Assembly: GCF_002220865.2 (NCBI RefSeq) | Contig: NZ_NHRJ02000001.1 | Location: 248,001 to 312,000, forward strand | DNA from: Paenibacillus xerothermodurans | Lineage (GTDB): Bacteria; Bacillota; Bacilli; Paenibacillales; NBRC-103111 | Direction of reading: 5' to 3' | DNA length: 64,000 bases | Translations under genes and position numbers: made by a program | Shown here: positions 1-9,500 of the stretch, one piece after another | Layout: each line of letters starts with the position of its first letter | How positions within the stretch are numbered: position 1 is the first letter of the stretch | The notes under the pieces: model-generated | What the model was told of the DNA's origin: nothing | The model's input: only the letters and a program-made list of their open reading frames with translations | Database searches by the model: none

Positions 1-39
1 CTTCCAGACGGCTAAAATACCTTCCATGGGTGCATTCAT
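1..39 (-). CDS. truB: tRNA pseudouridine-55 synthase TruB, N-terminal fragment
   Basis: Only the first codons are inside the window. Read leftward, they encode MNAPMEGILAVWK, and the MEGILAVWK part matches the usual start of bacterial TruB. The family makes pseudouridine 55 in the T-loop of tRNAs. The ATG at 39 overlaps the nrnA stop as ATGA, which suggests translational coupling; an in-frame ATG at 27 is the alternative start. truB following rbfA and nrnA is the normal Bacillales order. The identification rests on about a dozen residues plus synteny. Confidence 0.75.
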   Translation of the reverse strand, partial: MNAPMEGILAVWK

Positions 40-1040
40 CGCAAAACCAGACCTACTTCCTGTACTACTCGTTCGACCGCTTCCTCTAAAGTCCCATTCA
101 GCGCACAACCAGCGGCGCGCATATGGCCGCCACCGCCAAACAATTTAGCAATTTGGGATACGTCCACTGTTCCCGTCGAACGCAAGCTAACCTTCACCAC
201 GCCGGCCGGTCTTTCTTTGAACAGCAGCCCAACCTCGACTCCCTCCACGTTGCGGGGATAGTTCACAAGACCATCCGAGTCTTCATTCGAGGCGCCGCTC
301 TCGGCCACGTCTGCACGGGATACCACAAGCCAAGCAACTCGCTTGTCATGCGCGAAATTTAATGTATTCAAGCTCCGCTGAATAAGGGAAATTTGCGGAT
401 AAGATAGCTTTTCCAGTAACTTGTCGGCTAATGCGTGGCCGGCCACGCCTCGTGACAGCATGTCCGCCGCGATCCGCATCACCTTGGCAGATGTGTTCGC
501 ATAGCGAAAGCCTCCGGTGTCCGTCAGCAAGCCGCTGTAGATGCATACGTTCAAATCGTGACAGTACGGTACATTCAGCTCCCGAACCAAGTCATATAGC
601 ACTTCGACTGTAGCCGCTGCCTCAGCGTCCACCAAGTTGACCGTGCCGAAATAGTCATTTGTTACGTGATGATCGATATTTAAAATGCGTGCATTATCAG
701 CAAAAATTTGACGCACACTTCCAATGCGGGAATAATCAGCACAATCCACGCTAATCACATGTTGAAACGCGGCAAGAGAGGCTCCCTCTGCCTCATAGTC
801 AAGGATCTCATGCCGTCCGGCTGCCATATACAAGAACTTCTCAGGCATCGGACCTTCGTTGATCAACGTGAAACGTTTGCCCATCGAGGTGAGTATCCAT
901 GCCATGGCAAATGTTGACCCAGCAGCATCCCCATCCGGCTGGACGTGGGATACTACCAGGAAATCATTATGCTCTTGAATGAAATGCGCCGCCTGTTGAA
1001 GCTGAGTCGAATAATGTTCGGGCGTTGATAACACCGTCAT
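36..1040 (-). CDS. nrnA: Bifunctional oligoribonuclease / 3'-phosphoadenosine 5'-phosphate phosphatase NrnA (DHH family)
   Basis: This is a 334-residue DHH/DHHA1 phosphoesterase of normal NrnA length. The family degrades 2-5 nt RNA fragments and dephosphorylates pAp in the cytoplasm. The DHH domain shows HVQPDGDAAGS near residue 33, VDCAD near 99 and the NIDHH signature near 121. The C-terminal DHHA1 domain ends with GGGGHMRAAG, which binds the substrate. The ATG at 1040 follows AGGGAGAACTC. The gene starts 2 bp after rbfA and its stop overlaps the truB start, so it belongs to the rimP-infB operon. All key metal-binding motifs are present. Confidence 0.95.
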   Translation of the reverse strand: MTVLSTPEHYSTQLQQAAHFIQEHNDFLVVSHVQPDGDAAGSTFAMAWILTSMGKRFTLINEGPMPEKFLYMAAGRHEILDYEAEGASLAAFQHVISVDCADYSRIGSVRQIFADNARILNIDHHVTNDYFGTVNLVDAEAAATVEVLYDLVRELNVPYCHDLNVCIYSGLLTDTGGFRYANTSAKVMRIAADMLSRGVAGHALADKLLEKLSYPQISLIQRSLNTLNFAHDKRVAWLVVSRADVAESGASNEDSDGLVNYPRNVEGVEVGLLFKERPAGVVKVSLRSTGTVDVSQIAKLFGGGGHMRAAGCALNGTLEEAVERVVQEVGLVLR

Positions 1041-1042
1041 GG

Positions 1043-1393
1043 TTAAGAGTTCTCCCTGTTGACTTGATCCAACAACCGTTCAATTTTACTGCCGTAATCG
1101 ATAGACGCGTCAAAGCGGAACATCAGCTCAGGCACTTTACGCAAACGGATTCTTCTACCAAGCTCGGACCGGATAAACCCGCTGCTGCGGCCAAGCGCCT
1201 TCAAGGTTTCCTCCTTCTGCTCATCCGTCCCGAACACGCTGAGAAATACTTTAGCCTGAGATAAATCATTGGTTAGATCCACGCCGGTTACGGTGATGAA
1301 ACCGATGCGGGGATCCTTGAGTTCGGATTGAATGATCGTGCTGATCTCTTTTTTAATCTGTTCTCCAACTCTTCCTACGCGAACCCGTGCCAT
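1043..1393 (-). CDS. rbfA: 30S ribosome-binding factor RbfA
   Basis: This 116-residue protein has the RbfA single KH-like fold. The N-terminus ([16 protein letters not shown]) and the central [18 protein letters not shown] segment are typical. RbfA binds immature 30S subunits near the 5' end of 16S rRNA and helps late maturation and cold adaptation. The ATG at 1393 follows GAGAGGTGATCTGA. It starts 5 bp after the infB stop, the standard infB-rbfA arrangement. Confidence 0.95.
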   Translation of the reverse strand: MARVRVGRVGEQIKKEISTIIQSELKDPRIGFITVTGVDLTNDLSQAKVFLSVFGTDEQKEETLKALGRSSGFIRSELGRRIRLRKVPELMFRFDASIDYGSKIERLLDQVNRENS

Positions 1394-1398
1394 TCAGA

Positions 1399-4179
1399 TC
1401 ACCTCTCAACAGTCTCCATTACAAAGGCTTCGATGATATCTCCTTCTTTAATATCATTGAACTTCTCCAGAGATATACCACATTCATACCCTTGAGCGAC
1501 CTCTTTTGCATCATCTTTAAATCTTTTCAGTGATTCGATATTGCCCTCGAACACGACGATACCGTCACGGATCAAGCGTACCTGGGCATTCCGCGTGATT
1601 TTACCCGATGTGACCATGCATCCCGCAATCGCACCGATTTTAGACACTTTGAACACGTTGCGCACTTCTGCCTGGCCGATGACGTTTTCTTTGAATACCG
1701 GATCCAGCATCCCTTTCATCGCGTGTTCAATTTCTTCGATCACCTTGTATATGATGCTGTGCAGACGAATGTCTACCTTCTCCGATTCAGCAGTGTTTTT
1801 CGCTTGAGGTTCTGGCCGCACGTTAAATCCGATAACGATCGCATTCGAGGCGGAAGCGAGAATGACGTCGGATTCGGTGATAGCACCTACGCCCTGATGC
1901 AGTATTTTTACGCGCACGCCTTCGATTTCGATTTTCTCCAGCGAACCGCGCAGTGCCTCGACGGACCCTTGCACGTCACCTTTGATGATCACGTTGAGAT
2001 CTTTAATTTCTCCCTCTTTGATATGCTTATACAAATCATCCAATGTGACACGAACATTAGCGCCCATCTCGGATTGTCTCAGTGTTACTGCACGTTTTTC
2101 CGCAATAGACCGCGCTTTACGCTCATCTTCGAAGACAATAAAAGGATCCCCAGCTTGAGGTACCTCGGTCAATCCGGTGATTTCAACCGGCGTTGAAGGA
2201 CCTGCCTCTTTTAATCTCTTACCTCTGTCATTGACCATGGCACGCACCCGGCCAAAGCATACTCCTGCCACAAAGCTGTCGCCGACCTTCAATGTGCCGT
2301 GTTGAATCAGTACACGAGCCACCGGACCTTTACCTTTGTCCAGTTCCGCTTCAATAACGGTACCTCTCGCGCGTTTGTTCGGATTGGCCTTGAACTCTTG
2401 TACTTCAGCCACAAGCAAAATCATATCCAAAAGGTTTTCCAGTCCGATGCGTTGTTTAGCGGAAATGTTGCAGAAAATCGTGTCGCCGCCCCATTCTTCC
2501 GGCACCAGCTCGTACTCGGTCAGCGCCTGCTTGATTCTCTCCGGGTCAGCGCCTTCCTTATCCACTTTGTTGACCGCAACGATAATCGGTACTTTTGCAG
2601 CTTTGGCGTGATTGATGGCCTCCACGGTCTGAGGCATAACGCCATCGTCCGCTGCAACCACGATAATAGTGATGTCCGTGACTAGAGCTCCGCGTGCACG
2701 CATCGATGTGAACGCTGCGTGGCCCGGCGTATCGAGGAATGTGATTTTTTTGTTATGAATCTCCACCTGATACGCACCGATGTGTTGTGTGATACCACCT
2801 GCTTCACCTTCGGTCACGTTCGTTTTGCGGATCGCGTCCAACAGCGTAGTTTTACCATGGTCTACGTGACCCATGATTGTCACGACAGGTGGGCGTCCCA
2901 GCAGATCTTCTGCTTCATCGTGCTCCTCGAATTGTTCAAACTTATCTTCCTCAACGGGGATCTTCAACTCTACTTCGACATTATAGTCGCTGGCGAGAAG
3001 TTGAATCGCATCGAGGTCCAATTCCTGGTTAATAGTCGCCATCACGCCGAGGAACAGCAGCTTCTTAATAACTTCGGACGCGTCCTTATGCAGCGCCTTG
3101 GCCAGTTCGCCTACTGTCATGGTACCGCGCACGATAATTTTTTTCGGCGTATTGTCGATTTTCTCTCTCTTTACCGGCTCTTGTTGCCCTCTGCCTCTTT
3201 GGTTGCCGCGGGCATTCCCGCGCTGGTTACCGCCTCTGTTGTTTTGAGACCCTCTGGACGATCCACCGAATCTATTATCATCAAACCGTCTTTGTCCTGG
3301 TTTCGCCGGCTTGCCATGTCTGTCTTGATCGTGCTGTCCACCTGCCGCGGGTCTGGCGGTGTTGCTTGCAGCAGCTCTGCTGAATTGGTTTTGGCCACTG
3401 TTGTTTCTCTGCTCAACCGGTCTGCGCTGATCAGCACCACCAGCCTGACGATGATTCTGACCGCCTGCCGAGCCGCCGCGGTTGGCCGTTTGTCCTTGAC
3501 CTTGCCCGTAGCCGCTTTGTCGGTTTTGGCCGCCCTGCTGTCCGCTCCGCTGCTGATTATAGCCGCCGGCTTGTTGGCCATTGCGCTGCTGATTGTAGCC
3601 TCCGCCTTGCTGGCCGCTGCGCTGCTGATTGTGGCCCCCGCCTTGCTGGCCGCTGCGCTGCTGGTTGTATCCACCGCCCTGCTGCCCATTGCGCGGATGA
3701 TTATTGCCGCCACCCTGCTGCGAGCCTTGTCCCTGTTGTCTACCTCCGGAGTTCTGTCCTCCCCGGTTAGAACTGCCTTGACCTTGATTGCTGTGGCGGT
3801 TCTGCCCCTGGTTGTGTTGGCTGCCAGAGGATCTCGCCGCTCCTTGGCCAGCAGACTGCGTGGATGACATCTGGCTTACGGCTGCCTGTACGGGTCGAGC
3901 AGTGTCGTTCTTGGCAGGTTGCTGCGCGTCCTTGGCGGCTGGCTGATCGGCGGAGCTAACTCCGTCACCGGCGCTTCTTTTTGCCGCCGCATTCGCCTTG
4001 ACGTCCTTAAAAAACTTCTCCACTCTATTCACTGTGTCATTCTCCATTACACTCATATGATTGTTTACCGGAATGCCGAGTCTCTTTAGTATTGTGATGA
4101 TTTCTTTGCTGCTCATATTTAAAGATTTGGCATATTCATATACTCTCAGTTTATCTCTACTGTTTTCTTGTTTACTCAA
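1399..4179 (-). CDS. infB: Translation initiation factor IF-2
   Basis: This is a 926-residue GTPase that places initiator tRNA on the 30S subunit and drives subunit joining. It has an N-terminal IF2_N domain (about residues 10-60), a long disordered Gly/Gln/Asn/Arg region (about 100-335), a second IF2_N domain (about 345-400), the G domain with GHVDHGKTT (G1, about 437), DTPGHAAF (G3) and NKVD (G4), then the beta-barrel and C1/C2 domains. I chose the TTG at 4179 because GGAGGTGG lies just upstream; an ATG at 4197 in the same frame sits upstream of that ribosome site. The start overlaps the end of ylxQ by 8 bp. The Gly/Gln region contains a tandem 12-residue repeat, listed separately. Confidence 0.97.
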   Translation of the reverse strand: MSKQENSRDKLRVYEYAKSLNMSSKEIITILKRLGIPVNNHMSVMENDTVNRVEKFFKDVKANAAAKRSAGDGVSSADQPAAKDAQQPAKNDTARPVQAAVSQMSSTQSAGQGAARSSGSQHNQGQNRHSNQGQGSSNRGGQNSGGRQQGQGSQQGGGNNHPRNGQQGGGYNQQRSGQQGGGHNQQRSGQQGGGYNQQRNGQQAGGYNQQRSGQQGGQNRQSGYGQGQGQTANRGGSAGGQNHRQAGGADQRRPVEQRNNSGQNQFSRAAASNTARPAAGGQHDQDRHGKPAKPGQRRFDDNRFGGSSRGSQNNRGGNQRGNARGNQRGRGQQEPVKREKIDNTPKKIIVRGTMTVGELAKALHKDASEVIKKLLFLGVMATINQELDLDAIQLLASDYNVEVELKIPVEEDKFEQFEEHDEAEDLLGRPPVVTIMGHVDHGKTTLLDAIRKTNVTEGEAGGITQHIGAYQVEIHNKKITFLDTPGHAAFTSMRARGALVTDITIIVVAADDGVMPQTVEAINHAKAAKVPIIVAVNKVDKEGADPERIKQALTEYELVPEEWGGDTIFCNISAKQRIGLENLLDMILLVAEVQEFKANPNKRARGTVIEAELDKGKGPVARVLIQHGTLKVGDSFVAGVCFGRVRAMVNDRGKRLKEAGPSTPVEITGLTEVPQAGDPFIVFEDERKARSIAEKRAVTLRQSEMGANVRVTLDDLYKHIKEGEIKDLNVIIKGDVQGSVEALRGSLEKIEIEGVRVKILHQGVGAITESDVILASASNAIVIGFNVRPEPQAKNTAESEKVDIRLHSIIYKVIEEIEHAMKGMLDPVFKENVIGQAEVRNVFKVSKIGAIAGCMVTSGKITRNAQVRLIRDGIVVFEGNIESLKRFKDDAKEVAQGYECGISLEKFNDIKEGDIIEAFVMETVER
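3544..3687 (-). repeat. Four tandem 36-bp repeats inside infB
   Basis: Four consecutive copies of a 12-codon unit of the form [12 protein letters not shown] (variants H for Y, N for S, A for G) lie in the disordered part of IF-2, with degraded copies on both sides. Because they are in frame and vary at synonymous and conservative positions, they are protein repeats that arose by duplication, not a CRISPR or mobile element. Copy number could vary between strains. Confidence 0.85.
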
Positions 4180-4498
4180 TACCTTCCACCTCCGCACGAT
4201 TTTCCAGACTTTTATTCAACATTTTGGCAAATCCGGCATCGGTCACAGCCACAACCACCCGCGAGTCTTTCCCAATACTTGCCCCAAGCCGGTCGCGGCT
4301 GCCAAATTGATGACAGGGAACGCCGAAAGTGAGGCATTTATCATTCACTTTTTTACTGGTGTTCGCCGCCGCGTCCTCCGCTACAATCACAAGCTTGGCG
4401 TCGCCTTTGCGCACCGAATCGATCACGAATTGTTCCCCCGTGATGACCTTGCCGGCTCTCATAGCCATACCGAGATTATTAAAAAATTTATTATTCAT
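4172..4498 (-). CDS. ylxQ: L7Ae-family ribosomal/RNA-binding protein YlxQ
   Basis: This is a 108-residue protein of the L7Ae/L30e RNA-binding fold. The start [17 protein letters not shown] and the [15 protein letters not shown] segment are characteristic of the YlxQ group found between nusA and infB in Firmicutes. It is expected to bind kink-turn-like RNA and associate with ribosomes. I chose the ATG at 4498, which follows GGCGGTGGAAG and overlaps the end of ylxR by 8 bp; an upstream extension to 4570 would lie inside ylxR. Its own stop overlaps the infB TTG start. Confidence 0.9.
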   Translation of the reverse strand: MNNKFFNNLGMAMRAGKVITGEQFVIDSVRKGDAKLVIVAEDAAANTSKKVNDKCLTFGVPCHQFGSRDRLGASIGKDSRVVVAVTDAGFAKMLNKSLENRAEVEGIE

Positions 4499-4802
4499 CT
4501 TCCACCGCCGCTTCCTTGCCGGCAATGAATTCATCTTCGACTTTGATAAAATCCTGTTCCAAAGCGTCATAAATGTCCGGGCTCACTGCGGATTTAAGCG
4601 CACGGTCCAAGGCCTTGCTCTTTTTCGCGAGTTTAAAGCAGGACAGCTTGCCACAAAGATACGCCCCGCGGCCTGCCTTTTTACCGGTCAAGTCGATCAG
4701 CATGTCATCAGTCGGCGTTTTCACAACGCGGATTAATTCTTTCTTGGGCATCATCTGCTGACACGCGACGCATTTCCGAAGAGGAATTTTTCTTTGTTTC
4801 AT
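4491..4802 (-). CDS. rnpM: RNase P modulator RnpM / nucleic-acid-binding protein YlxR
   Basis: This 103-residue protein belongs to the YlxR family (DUF448). The RKCVACQ start, the KKELIRVVK segment and the GRGAYLC motif are family hallmarks. In Bacillus the protein has been reported to bind and modulate RNase P, and it sits in the nusA-infB operon as here. The C-terminus carries an acidic tail of about 25 residues ([15 protein letters not shown]) beyond the conserved core. The ATG at 4802 follows GAGGGTGATCACGG. Confidence 0.9.
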   Translation of the reverse strand: MKQRKIPLRKCVACQQMMPKKELIRVVKTPTDDMLIDLTGKKAGRGAYLCGKLSCFKLAKKSKALDRALKSAVSPDIYDALEQDFIKVEDEFIAGKEAAVEDE

Positions 4803-4838
4803 CCGTGATCACCCTCTATCTGTTCCGCTGCTTCTCTA

Positions 4839-5936
4839 TCAATCGATACTCACGGAGTCCTGACGCATTTCTCCGGCGTATGTCTTCTCCCGGCCGTATT
4901 CCTGCTCCGCCTGGCTCTCGCTCTTGATATCTATTTTCCAACCGGTGAGCTTCGCAGCTAAGCGTGCGTTTTGCCCCTTGATACCGATGGCCAACGACAG
5001 CTGATAGTCAGGCACGATGACTCGGGCCATCTTCTCAGCTTCAAACACGTTAACCTCCAATACTTTGGACGGGCTTAGCGCGTTCGCCACATATTCATCA
5101 ACCTGCTCTACCCAACGGACGATATCGATCTTCTCGCCCTTCAGTTCATTGACGATAGTCTGTACGCGCGCGCCTTTCGGGCCCACGCACGAGCCGACCG
5201 GATCCACTTCTTCATTGCGGGAATAAACGGCGATTTTGGATCGAAATCCCGCTTCTCTGGCGACAGAACGGATTTCCACCACACCGTCAAAAATCTCAGG
5301 GACTTCAAGCTCAAAAAGACGTTTCAGCAGCCCGGGATGGGTGCGCGACAATATAATTTGCGGGCCTTTTGTAGTGTTCTCAACTTTGGTAATATAGGCC
5401 TTCACGCGGTCACCCTGCTTGAATTTATCGGTAGGCATCAGTTCCGTCAAGGGCAGCGCCGCCTCGATCTTGCCGAGATCTATATACACGTTGCGCAAGT
5501 CCTGACGTTGCACGATGCCGGTTACGATGTCTTCTTCCTTATCGACGAACGCGTTATAAATCAGACCGCGCTCAGCCTCGCGAATGCGCTGGGTCACGAC
5601 CTGTTTCGCAGTCTGTGCCGCGATCCGTCCGAAATCCCGTGGTGTGACTTCAATTTCGACCACATCGTTCAGCTGATAATTTTGGTTGATTTCGCGTGCA
5701 GCCTCCAGAGAGATTTCCATACGAAGATCCAACACATCTTCAACGACCGTTTTGCGTGCGTATACCTTGATCAAGCCCGTGTGGCGATTAATATCCACGC
5801 GCACGTTCTGAGCGGTGTTAAAGTTGCGTTTGTAGCTGGAAATCAGCGCAGCCTCAATCGCGTCGATTAGAACTTCTTTAGCGATGCCTTTCTCCCTTTC
5901 GATTTCCGACAATGCTTCTATAAAATCCATGTTCAT
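4839..5936 (-). CDS. nusA: Transcription termination/antitermination factor NusA
   Basis: This 365-residue protein binds RNA polymerase and RNA and controls pausing, termination and antitermination. It has the N-terminal RNAP-binding domain (about 1-125), an S1 domain (about 135-200) and two KH domains (GPKGARVQ near 265, [11 protein letters not shown] near 330). It lacks the C-terminal acidic repeats of E. coli NusA, which is normal for Firmicutes. I chose the ATG at 5936, which follows GAGGGGGAGC; an ATG two codons later is possible. The gene is second in the rimP operon. Confidence 0.96.
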   Translation of the reverse strand: MNMDFIEALSEIEREKGIAKEVLIDAIEAALISSYKRNFNTAQNVRVDINRHTGLIKVYARKTVVEDVLDLRMEISLEAAREINQNYQLNDVVEIEVTPRDFGRIAAQTAKQVVTQRIREAERGLIYNAFVDKEEDIVTGIVQRQDLRNVYIDLGKIEAALPLTELMPTDKFKQGDRVKAYITKVENTTKGPQIILSRTHPGLLKRLFELEVPEIFDGVVEIRSVAREAGFRSKIAVYSRNEEVDPVGSCVGPKGARVQTIVNELKGEKIDIVRWVEQVDEYVANALSPSKVLEVNVFEAEKMARVIVPDYQLSLAIGIKGQNARLAAKLTGWKIDIKSESQAEQEYGREKTYAGEMRQDSVSID

Positions 5937-5967
5937 TTGAACGAAGCTCCCCCTCTCATAAAATCCA

Positions 5968-6426
5968 CTAGAATACAATCGCTAAACGGCCGCTGGCCAC
6001 TTTGTTAAATGGAATCTGATGTCTCTTCTTGCCGACTTCGACCTCAACCGTTTCATCGTCAAAAAAAAGCAGCGTGCCTTCGAATTCTTTTAAGCCATTC
6101 ACTGGTTCATAGGTGGAGATAAAGACATGTTCGCCGACCGCTTTATGATAATCCTGCGCCTTTTTTAGCGGGCGTTCCGCACCAGGAGACGATACCTCCA
6201 AAAAATAAGCAGATGGAATCGGGTCTTTTTCATCCAGTTTTTCACTTAAATATTCGCTGACGCGGCCGCAATCGTCGATATCGATGCCGCCTTCCTTATC
6301 CACATACACGCGTAAAAACCAGTTGCTGCCCTCTTTCACGTATTCCACGTCGACCAGCTCAATTCCGTTCTCATCCAAATACGGCTGGAGAAGCGATTCC
6401 ACTACGGATTTTATTTGCTCACTCAA
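5968..6426 (-). CDS. rimP: Ribosome maturation factor RimP
   Basis: This 152-residue protein assists 30S subunit assembly. It has the two-domain RimP layout, with [13 protein letters not shown] and [16 protein letters not shown] in the first domain and [12 protein letters not shown] linking to the Sm-like second domain. I chose the TTG at 6426 because TAGGAGGATAAGCAGC lies directly before it; longer in-frame extensions would run through the leader hairpin and promoter. It is the first gene of the rimP-nusA-ylxR-ylxQ-infB-rbfA unit. Confidence 0.94.
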   Translation of the reverse strand: MSEQIKSVVESLLQPYLDENGIELVDVEYVKEGSNWFLRVYVDKEGGIDIDDCGRVSEYLSEKLDEKDPIPSAYFLEVSSPGAERPLKKAQDYHKAVGEHVFISTYEPVNGLKEFEGTLLFFDDETVEVEVGKKRHQIPFNKVASGRLAIVF

Positions 6427-6486
6427 GCTGCTTATCCTCCTATCGTCAATGGAGCGCAATGCTTCCATGTCTGTAACAAAATGTAA

Positions 6487-6506
6487 AGAGTGGGTTGCCC
6501 CACTCT
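6487..6506 (-). terminator. Leader hairpin upstream of rimP, possible attenuator
   Basis: On the minus strand an 8-bp perfect stem (AGAGTGGG/CCCACTCT) encloses a GCAA tetraloop of the GNRA class and is followed by TTTACATTTTGTT. It lies between the rimP promoter and the rimP start, in the transcribed leader. The shape is that of a weak intrinsic terminator. It may also end polC transcripts coming from upstream. Confidence 0.6.
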
Positions 6507-6542
6507 CTAAGATCGGTACTATTAACGTTGTTACCAAAGAAG

Positions 6543-6571
6543 ATTATACCATAGCGCTTATAGGTATGCAA
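6543..6571 (-). promoter_or_regulatory. Sigma-A promoter of the rimP-nusA-infB operon
   Basis: Read on the minus strand, a -35 TTGCAT (6566-6571) and a perfect -10 TATAAT (6543-6548) are separated by exactly 17 bp. It lies between the polC stop and rimP, giving a leader of about 110 nt. Confidence 0.85.
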
Positions 6572-6591
6572 TATGATGAATGCCTGCTTCA

Positions 6592-9500
6592 TTAGAACAG
6601 AGATAATTGATTTGTTTCCGGAAGCCCTCGGAAGCAGCCCATGCTGCCCAACAGTTCAACGATCGTTTTAGATGCTTTGCTGCGTAATTGAAAATCTTCC
6701 ACCGACAAAAATGGACCGGCGTCCTTAGCCGCTGCGATGCTTCTGGCGGCATTCTCCCCAATCCCTGCCACCGCGGAAAACGGGGGAATCAGCGAATCTC
6801 CGTCAACGAGAAATTTGTTAGCTGACGATTTGTACAAGTCGATCGGTTTGAACGAAAAGCCTCGCGCGGTCATTTCCAGTGCCATTTCCAGTATCGAAAT
6901 CATGCTCTTTTCCTTCGGCGTGGCTTGGAAGCCTTTGTCCTCGATCTCAATGAGCTTTCGCAGTATCGCGTCGTATCCCTGGCATAAGAGATCCAAGTCG
7001 AAATCCTCCGCCCGCACGGTGAAGTATGTGGCATAAAAAGCAATCGGATAATACAGCTTGAAGTACGCGGTCCGCACGGCAGAAATAACATATGCGGCAG
7101 CATGCGCCTTTGGAAACATATATTCGATCCGCTCGCAGGATTCGATGTACCAGGCTGGCACCTTGTGCTTCTTCATATCTTCCTTCCACTCGGGAGTCAG
7201 CCCTTTGCCTTTCCGTACGCTCTCCGTGATTTTAAACGCAAGCCCAGCGTCCATGCCGGCTTTATAAATTAAATAGAGCATGATATCGTCGCGGCAGCCG
7301 ATAACCGTTTTAATGTTACATGTGCCGTTCTTGATCAGTTCCTGTGCGTTTCCAAGCCAGACGCCCGTGCCATGAGACAGGCCGGAAATCTGCAGCAGAT
7401 CGGCAAACGAGCTGGGCTGCGTTTCCTGCAGCATTTGACGTACGAACTTAGTCCCCATCTCCGGGACGCCATAGGTCGCGACCGGCGTGCGAATCTGCTC
7501 AGGCGTGACGCCCAGTGCCTTCGTGGAGTTAAAAATGCTCATAACTTTAGGATCGTTCATAGGAATCGTAGTGGGATCGACTCCGGTCAAATCCTGCAGC
7601 ATCCGCATCATTGTCGGATCATCATGTCCAAGGATATCAAGCTTCAGCAGGTTCGCGTCGAAAGCATGATAATCAAAATGGGTCGTTTTCCACTCGGAGC
7701 TTGTGTCATCCGCAGGGTACTGTACAGGTGTTATGTCATCGACGTCGATGTAATCCGGTACGACAACGATACCCCCCGGGTGCTGGCCCGTGCTGCGTTT
7801 CACTCCCGTGAAGCCGAGAGCCAACCGGCTGATCTCGGCGTTGCGCCACTTTTTGCCTTGTTCCTCTTCGTATTTTTTAACGTAGCCGAATGCGGTTTTT
7901 TCAGCTATCGTGCCGATGGTGCCGGCCCGGAACACGTGTTTCTCGCCGAACAAAACCTTCGTATAATTATGCGCGACCGGCTGATACTCTCCTGAGAAAT
8001 TCAAATCGATATCCGGCACCTTATCGCCTTTGAACCCGAGGAACGTTTCAAACGGGATATCCTGTCCTTCGCCTTTCAGCTTGGCGCCGCATTTCGGGCA
8101 GTCTTTATCGGGAAGGTCAAATCCGCTTGGTATGCTGCCGTCGAGAAACCACTCACTGTGCTGGCAGGATTGGCAAATGTAATGCGGCGGCAGCGGATTC
8201 ACCTCCGAGATGCCAAGAAATGTCGCGACCACGGAAGAGCCGACCGATCCACGTGAACCGACCAGATAGCCGTCTTCGTTCGATTTTTTTACAAGGCGTT
8301 CGGAAATTAAGTAGTTCGCTGAAAACCCATATTTGATGATCGGGACCAATTCCTTTTCCAGCCGAGCCGTTACGACCTCGGGAACCGGGTTGCCGTAAAT
8401 GCGCTTGGCCGTGGCATAGCAAGTATTGCGTATCTCGTCGTCCGCACCTTCTATAATAGGGGTGAACAGCTTTGTCGGGAACAGCTCGAACTCCTCGAAC
8501 TGGTCAGCTAGGTCCGACGTGTTCCGCACGACCACTTCGTAAGCCGTTTCCTTGCCAAGATATTCAAATTGCGCTAGCATCTCTTTCGTTGTACGGAAGT
8601 GAACATCGGGCTTGCGAATGTCTTTGAGCGGACTGAATCCAGTAATGCCGTTGATCGTGATGTCACGGCAGATTTTATCACGCGGCTGCAGATAGTGCAC
8701 GTTGCCCGTGGCGATAACCGGCTTGCCCAATTTGCGCCCGATTTCAAGTACGCGCCGGTTCGCATCCTCAAGCTGCTCCTGACTGCCGACCAGTCCTTTT
8801 TCCACCAGGTGCATGTTCACGCAGGTTGGTTGGATTTCCAACACATCGTAGAACTCAGCCACCTGCTCGGCTTCCTCTACTGATTTGTTCAATACCGTTT
8901 CATAAAACTCCCCTTTTTCACACCCCGACGCAATAATGAGGCCTTCGCGCAGCTCAACCAGCTTGCTCTTCGGGATGCGGGCCACTCGATGAAAATATTC
9001 CGTGTGCGACAGAGAGACTAAAGAGAACAGATTTTTCTTGCCTACCGCGTTTTTCGCATAGATGCAGCAGTGAAACGGTCTCGTGTTTTTAAGATTTTTC
9101 CCAACGTTGTCATTTAACTGCGCTAAGTCCGATAAGCCCCGCTGATTGGCTTCTTTGATCAAATTGAACAAAACATGTCCAAGCGCTACCGAATCGTCGA
9201 TAGCACGGTGATGGTTATCCAGGTTTATTTTGAATTTCTCCGTCAGCGTGTTTAAGCGGTGGTTTTTCATGGCCGGGAACAGCAGCCGAGCCAACTCCAG
9301 TGTGTCTAAAGAAGGGTTGTTTACCACGGGCAAACCCAGCCGTTTGCAGTTCGCCTGTATAAACCCCATGTCGAACCTGGCATTGTGCGCTACTAGTACG
9401 CTGTCACCGATAAAATCAAAGAATTTTGGCAGCACATCCTCCAGATCCGGCGCATCGCGCACCATATCATCGTTAATGTTGGTCAACTGTTGGATATTAT

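Noticed and set aside
3544-3687. Regular 36-bp repeats resembling a CRISPR array in unit size
   Set aside because: There are no spacers, the repeats are directly joined and in frame with infB, and they encode 12-residue protein repeats.
2719-3867. Long open frame of 382 codons on the plus strand opposite infB
   Set aside because: It is the antisense of the IF-2 repeat and G-domain region. Its hydrophobic Ala/Leu/Val repeats are the complement of Gly/Gln codons, there is no ribosome site or family match, and infB is certain.
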